Positions 59,626 through 64,000 of a stretch of 64,000 nucleotides of DNA are shown here, one piece after another. The stretch comes from Capitulum mitella (lineage: Eukaryota > Arthropoda > Thecostraca > Pollicipedomorpha > Pollicipedidae). The stretch lies in NCBI GenBank assembly GCA_030062745.1, contig CP099839.1, positions 23,487,324-23,551,323 of the forward strand, read 5' to 3'. The notes beneath the pieces were generated by a model. That model searched no databases, was not told where the DNA came from, and saw nothing but the letters and a program-made list of their open reading frames with translations. Each line of letters begins with the position of its first letter. Position 1 is the first letter of the stretch. The position numbers and the translations under genes are program-made.

Positions 59626-61379
59626 GTGTAGCATGCATGCGAATGGCCAACGAATCCGCGACTATCAGGAACAACGCGTCCGCCCGATGCCGTCCCTTTT
59701 CATTTTCCCATCCTTCGGTAAATGGGAATGAGATACATTAAACGCGTCCGTCCTCTGGGGATTCGCAGCAGGTGCTGAGAGGGCGGCCTTGCGGGTGCAT
59801 GGCCCGGCTGCTAGACGGCTTCTGAGAAGACCACCTGGTCACGAAAGGTATTTAGTTCACGACAGCAGCGCAAACAGAGCGAGCACCGGGTGGACGGGCT
59901 CTTCCAGAATTGTAAAGGGGCCTCACTCAAATTTGCTCGAGAGATCATGGATATGTTGGCCACTGTTTCTGCTTCTCTGATCGCGGAGAGAGAGAGAAAC
60001 AAAGAGAAGGCGAAAGAATGAATCTAGTGGATGGATAGATCGTAAGCTGTGCATCTCGTGCCGCTGTCGGCGGCCCGTTCCGATCAGAGATCTATTTGCT
60101 CCCTTCACTCCCTGCACACCACACCGAAAATAATCTTGGCTGGGCCACCAGGAGACCGATGGCGTCTGGGCCTCGCTTACCGTTGGCTTATGATGCCTCG
60201 GAAGCTCCCAATACCCGTTGGCTGTTCAACGGCTGGGTTTGTATTTGTCGCGAGTCCTCGGTTTTAATGGCCCCGCGTTTCACAGCCCCTCGAGGATGGC
60301 AGAACAATCACGCCAGTTAGATAGGGCCACAGCGGGGCCTCTGGTGTATATGATGGTCCTTACGCTTCGGGAGTCCGAGTACCTCAGGACACCCTTTAGG
60401 AGCCTCATATGCAATGATGTCCTTCGATACATATCGGGTTTCTGTTGTGAGGCGTACCTCCAACATTGGCGGCCTTCTCAGGCATTGCATTGTTGTGTGC
60501 TACACACCCAGTCCGGATGAGAACCGCCTATTCTCATATCTTTGTAATATTGTTTCTGAAACGTTCATAGTCTGTTGGCTTGAGGGATTCATCGTCGTTT
60601 CGTGGGCCCGTAACGGGTGTAACAACTTCTTCCTGTTTAGGTTTAAGTTTATCGGTTAAAATTCACAAAACGTTTTGTTCTCGGCAACGTTCTGGACCAC
60701 CTAAAAAAGAAGTGTTAAATGTCAAAGAAGTTGATCTGCTCGAATTCCCGGACTTCGTTTCTTATTCTACGAAACGCTTCGAAAATTTAGCAGAAAAGTC
60801 CAAAGAATTGCCGGGGTACTTCTACTTTCCGACCCCCAATGAAATATTTCTAATCTGACAGTTTCTGGCGGAAACTTTTGGAAAGCAGCTTTCCTTGCTT
60901 TCAAAACAGCAAACAATTTTCATTTCTCAATCTTAGCGATGTCTGAGATGTCAGCCTCTACTCCTGTTCACAATAATTATTGGGACCAACAGATATCTGC
61001 ACCTCTAGGAAGCATCTGGGTCCTCGGATTCTCCATCTCCAGTTCTTCATTAGCTGGGCCCCTCCCGAGAAATTAATCTGGCCGCCACCGCTGATTCCAT
61101 AGATAGTCTGTCGTCTGCCTGTCGGATATGACCCTGAATTCGGACGGAGACTAGTCTGTTATGCAATTTAGACATGGTCTTCCTATCCCGCTCTTGTAAT
61201 CATATGACCATTTGTTCTTTCTGGGTCAGCAGCCGCCGGATGCATCGTTAGCCTTCGCCAGCAAACTCACATTTCGCCTTCTTGTCAGCCGTTACTCAGC
61301 TGTCTACAAACGTCGCCTAAGCATATTTTGCTTTTTCGTTGGCTCCTCATAATTTAGAATGTGCAATGTCTGCTCTTTT
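59626..61379. other. Lim1 3' flank
   Basis: Neutral to AT-rich DNA left of the inferred Lim1 transcript end. A GAGAGAGAGA run at 59987-59998. The plus frame 60580-60858 is lysine-rich and unrecognised. No gene. Confidence 0.4.
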
Positions 61380-61417
61380 TAATGTCAGCGAAAACACAAT
61401 TTTCACAACGAAGAACA

Positions 61418-61423
61418 TTTAAT
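61418..61423 (-). terminator. Candidate poly(A) signal ATTAAA for Lim1
   Basis: ATTAAA on the minus strand, the commonest variant of the AATAAA signal, about 0.8 kb after the Lim1 stop. A second ATTAAA lies at 61378-61383. Cleavage would fall roughly 10-30 bases further left. Confidence 0.4.
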
Positions 61424-61431
61424 GACATCCT

Positions 61432-61439
61432 TATTTACA
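61432..61439 (-). promoter_or_regulatory. Pumilio-type 3' UTR element TGTAAATA
   Basis: Exact match to the PUF-protein RNA consensus UGUAHAUA on the Lim1 transcript strand, nine bases before the candidate ATTAAA signal. Functional only if the 3' UTR extends this far. Confidence 0.3.
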
Positions 61440-62203
61440 ACAAAAATACATTAATCACATTCACACGTCGTGTTCATACGGACACAGTGTTCTCGGGTTG
61501 GCACGCGCACAAGATACACAGTATTCACTACATCACGCGATAAGATAAACTTTAAATATACGACGTGCCCACAGAGCTAGAATTTATGGGAACACAGGAC
61601 TCATAAACGAACGGCCGTGTGCGAGACGAGAAGGGCTTCCACGAGTTCGGCGCACAGTTCGCATGCGTCTTTTACAACGTACCTGCCACAGATCACCGGT
61701 ATATTACAGATGACGTGATACACAGCTCGGCTACGGCAAAAGGTTCGCTCCACGATAGTCCAGGTGGTTACGTTCCGACTAACTCCCGACAGCGCTGGTA
61801 GGTACACACCACCTAGTCCCGGAACCACAGGTAGGTAGGTACACGTCCGCCTACTGAGACCACTCTCGTCGGGACGCCGCCGCTGGGCGCGGCCCGCCCC
61901 CGAATGGACACGCCCCCCTCGCTGCGACGCCCTCTCCCCCCCCCCCCAACGGGCACCGCCGGCGGACAGCAGCGCCGGCGGCCTTAACAATACATTGCAC
62001 TATGCGCCGCCGTCACACGCGCGCCCGTGGACGCCGACCTCGCAACAAACTGCCCTGGATGCGGACGGCTGTCCGCTGCGCTCGAGCGACCCCGCTCCTG
62101 CTGGCGGGCGCCAGGGGCGCTACCCGCCCGGCGCCCCGGGCGGCGCCGGCGGCCGGCGGGCGCCGGCCTCGGGCCAGAAGAGCTCAGGTCACTCGCGAGT
62201 GGG

Positions 62204-62253
62204 TCACCAGACCAGACCCTCGTTGGTCGGGTGGTCGGTGAAATTGCCGGGGC
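62204..62253 (-). CDS. Lim1: Lim1, last coding exon (short C-terminal exon with stop)
   Basis: This very short coding exon is not visible in a long-frame scan. On the minus strand a polypyrimidine stretch ending CCTCCCGTTGCAG is followed by GCCCCGGCAATTTC. Joined in phase 1 to the upstream exon it encodes G, then PGNFTDHPTNEGLVW, then TGA at 62204-62206. The closing HP-x-NE-x-x-VW plus stop is the same pattern as the extreme C-terminus of vertebrate Lhx1 (HPP..NEAAVW). That match would not be expected by chance right after a correct-phase acceptor. The visible Lim1 protein segment is therefore 136 residues. Function of the tail is not established here; its conservation suggests a cofactor or activation role. 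Confidence 0.85.
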
Positions 62254-63231
62254 CTGCAACGGGAGGTGGACGTGAGGGCCGAAGACGGCCACGGCCGGCA
62301 CATGGCGGCCCGTAACGCGCGTCTGTCGTAACGGCGAGCACGGCGCGCCACTGACGCAAGTTTTAATCGCCGCCGCGGCGCGGTTGCGCTGGAGCCGCGG
62401 CCGAATATGGCCACGTCTGTAAGAGGCGAGGCCGAACGGGAATGACAAACGTGAGCATAACTGGCGGCAACGGCTCTCGGGCAACGCGGGGGAAACAAGA
62501 GTAGACGAGTGCCGACGACGGGGCGGCGGCCGGAGCGGACGACGCGCCGGGAAACGCGACGACGTCGCGAGCGTCGCGGCTCGGCGCGCGGTCGACGGAT
62601 CGCCTCCGGTCGCGGGCGGCGAGACGCGACGCGACGCTCCATCACAATTCATTTCGCCGTTTTGACGCGTGTCACCGGCGATTACGTCGCGGCGCGGGCG
62701 CCGAATTAACTTGTCCCCCGCCGGCCGCGCCGTTCCGCCCAGCGGCGCGGCCGAAACCGGCGGCGACGGCGCGCGGCGCGCCGTTCTGCGCCGCGGCGCG
62801 TCGGAAACGCCCCGCCGCACTTACAAACACGCCGCCGGCCGGCGCCGCGCGCCGCTGTGCGCGCGCCGCGCAGCGGGCGGCGGCCGCGCGCGAATTTCGA
62901 TCAATCGTCGGATCGACGGTGCCGCGACCGCCGCCGCCCGCACGCGGCCGTCGGACGGCGCCGGTAACTACAGGGCACCGGCCGGATCGCATGCGGCCGA
63001 GCCGGTCGATCGAGATCAAACTTTAATTAGTTTTATTAGATTTAAGTGGTATCTTTTCTTCGGCTTCCTGATTGCTGTCATTAGCGGGCGGCAGCGGCAT
63101 GCGAGCGGCGCGCGGGGGCAACCGGTCGTGATTGGGCGCAGGACCGCCGCGGGGCGCCCGCTGGGGGGGGGGGCGGCGCCCGTGCACGGCTGCCGACAAT
63201 GGGAGCGTGGGAGGACGGCAGACGGGCTCAC
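62254..63231 (-). other. Lim1 last intron (978 bp), CpG-rich
   Basis: GTGAGCCCG to CCCGTTGCAG on the minus strand, phase 1. It is extremely CpG-rich with many CGCG and GGCCGG strings. It carries a G-run on the plus strand near 63163-63173 and a sudden AT-rich core at 63016-63055 with a TAATTA site at 63024-63029. An AATAAA on the minus strand (63032-63037) lies just before the stop of a possible read-through frame. Long open frames here (for example minus 61984-62820) follow from lack of stops in GC-rich DNA. Confidence 0.75.
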
Positions 63232-63420
63232 CTTGGGGCGGTCCGCTGGGTGGCATGCCGTTGACCAGGTTGTTGACGCTGTCGGGGCTGGAGCGCTGCG
63301 ACATCAGGTCGCCGTGCGGCATGAACGGGTGCTCCATCGGCATGCCGTTGAGGCCGCCGAAGTCGCCCATGGGCCCGCCGGGCGGCAGCGGCTGCTCCAT
63401 GGAGACCGGCACGCCCGGAC
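63232..63420 (-). CDS. Lim1: Lim1, penultimate coding exon (189 nt, phase 1-1)
   Basis: On the minus strand the acceptor is a pyrimidine-rich tract ending CCGTCTTCAG just before 63420. The first two bases complete the glycine split from the upstream exon. The 62 codons begin PGVPVSMEQPLPPGGPMGDF and include HPFMPHGDLMSQRSSPDSVN, a Met/Pro/Gly-rich stretch in keeping with the transactivation region of Lhx1/5 proteins (SSPDS resembles the serine-proline motifs there). The exon closes with GMPPSGPPQ and one base before a consensus donor (CAAG then GTGAGC) at 63231. The frame also stays open past this donor to a stop at 63023-63025. That extension is proline/arginine-rich and has no family resemblance, so I treat it as intron. 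The matching phases on both sides support the splice model. Confidence 0.85.
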
Positions 63421-63827
63421 CTGAAGACGGAGGAGCAAGGGGTCAGCCGATGGCGCCCACGGGTTAGGTCATGCCCCCAAAATTATAAAGGGCAATACAG
63501 CTATCCAGAGCTCAAATAATCGTTTTCATGAACGCAACGCTGTCACAGTGCGGTGGCTTTGACAAGGACAAGGACAAGCTTTAATGTGCTGAAACAGTAC
63601 TACAGCTTGAACACAGAAAGAAGACGTAGCGCCCAACCAAACACATCGTCAGCAACTATACCACAAGGAATCGAACAGGCTGCCGTTTATAAGTTACCCT
63701 ACACAGCGCCTCCCAACCTAACGCCAGCAGCTTCGTCACGCCCGAGTCGACCCTGCGCGGTCCGCCAGGCCAGCCGTCCTTCGCGCGCTCGTGCCGCGCT
63801 CACGGATGTGGCCGGGGAGGCACTCAC
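63421..63827 (-). other. Lim1 intron (407 bp)
   Basis: Intron between the two upstream visible Lim1 exons, GTGAGTGCC to CTTCAG on the minus strand, phase 1. The centre is AT-richer than the flanking exons. It holds a short tandem GACAAG-type repeat around 63559-63579 on the plus strand. No other gene seen. Confidence 0.8.
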
Positions 63828-64000
63828 CGCCGGTCGGGAATCCCATGGCCGGGTTCGGCCCGGCCGGGAAGAACTCGTTGAACGGCTGGTGCCCGTAGAA
63901 CTGGCCGTCCGCGTAGAACGGGAAGTCGTCCATGCTGGGCGACATGCGCATGCCGCGCAGCTTGCGCGGGTTGCCGAACATGTGCGCGCGCATGCCCATC
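63828..64000 (-). CDS. Lim1: Lim1 (Lhx1/5-class LIM-homeobox), exon with the post-homeodomain region; continues beyond the window
   Basis: LIM-homeodomain transcription factor: a nuclear DNA-binding protein that works with LIM-domain cofactors in head, neural and appendage patterning (family knowledge). This part encodes 57 codons after the homeodomain. It contains GNPRKLRGMRMSPSMDD, then FPFYADGQFYGHQPFNEFFP. The order of a basic PRKLRG/PRRMRP-like patch, an acidic FPFY..GQFYG block and a DFFP/EFFP block matches the serine/proline-rich C-terminal region of Lhx1/Lhx5 proteins. The exon ends at 63828 in a strong donor (CGGCG then GTGAGTGCC on the minus strand) and leaves one base of a split glycine codon. 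The reading frame runs off the window edge. LIM domains and homeodomain are not visible, so paralogue assignment rests on the C-terminal region only. The identification as Lhx1/5 is confident; the symbol follows arthropod usage. Confidence 0.88.

Larger units (their letters stand above)
61380..62203 (-). other. Lim1: Probable Lim1 3' untranslated region
   Basis: Minus-strand sequence after the Lim1 stop. It is CpG-rich down to about 61850 and then turns AT-richer, as 3' UTRs often do. Near the distal end are a Pumilio-type element TGTAAATA (61432-61439, minus) and two ATTAAA hexamers (61418-61423 and 61378-61383, minus). No frame here resembles a known protein. The extent is inferred only from these signals; transcript data would decide it. 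Plus-strand landmarks include a C-run at about 61935-61947. Confidence 0.5.

Noticed and set aside
59811-60002. Minus frame ending in SEAV-stop as an alternative Lim1 C-terminus
   Set aside because: Lacks the terminal tryptophan and a good acceptor in phase; the exon at 62204-62253 fits far better.
61984-62820. 278-codon minus-strand frame over the last Lim1 intron and exon
   Set aside because: It is in a different frame from the Lim1 exon, made of Arg/Pro/Ala-rich sequence with no domain, and explained by lack of stops in CpG-dense DNA.
62669-63424. 251-codon plus-strand frame opposite Lim1
   Set aside because: Antisense shadow of the Lim1 exon and a stop-poor intron.
1-64000. Prokaryotic systems, CRISPR arrays, rRNA or tRNA genes
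   Set aside because: No regularly spaced repeats, no rRNA-like blocks and no complete tRNA cloverleaf were seen; gene density and splice sites are eukaryotic.

Overview
This is animal nuclear DNA, not prokaryotic. It has intron-containing coding sequence with consensus GT-AG splice sites, long intergenic stretches, TA microsatellites, decayed non-LTR retrotransposons and many CpG-rich islands. The one gene I can identify with confidence lies on the minus strand at the right edge. It is the 3' end of a LIM-homeobox gene of the Lhx1/Lhx5 class (Lim1). The exon structure gives the last 136 codons, ending in a conserved-looking aromatic C-terminus. The homeobox and LIM-domain exons must lie beyond position 64000. 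The Lim1 protein and the style of the mobile elements suggest an invertebrate, perhaps an arthropod; the species cannot be fixed from this window.

Layout. Positions 1-61360 hold no convincing host protein-coding gene. AT-richer, apparently unconstrained spacer alternates with more than twenty CpG-rich, GGCCGGCC-rich islands of about 0.2-1.3 kb. The islands become larger and closer together to the right, towards Lim1 (34.4-36.6, 38.8-40.7, 44.5-46.7, 51.3-53.7, 55.6-58.8 and 61.8-63.4 kb). Several islands contain short AT-rich cores with homeodomain-, POU-, Fox-, Sox- or TCF-like sites. These look like candidate enhancers of a developmental regulator's 3' gene desert. One island (22.26-22.45 kb) looks like a promoter instead: it has a perfect RFX X-box palindrome beside CCAAT boxes.

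Mobile DNA. Two diverged copies (4387-5868 and 49499-50718) belong to one TTAA-flanked, terminal-inverted-repeat element family without coding capacity, which looks piggyBac-like and non-autonomous. Two dead reverse-transcriptase relics lie at 26503-26900 and 31850-33356. Two LTR-like segments are possible (7185-8309 plus; 57416-57644 minus). Microsatellites, small minisatellites and two notable palindromes (13441-13468; 40144-40187) complete the picture.

How it works together (inference): the window is the 3' end and 3' flank of Lim1. Its function is probably regulatory rather than coding, with the islands acting as candidate cis-regulatory modules. Most open frames longer than 60 codons here come from stop-poor GC-rich DNA or are chance frames, and I have not annotated them.
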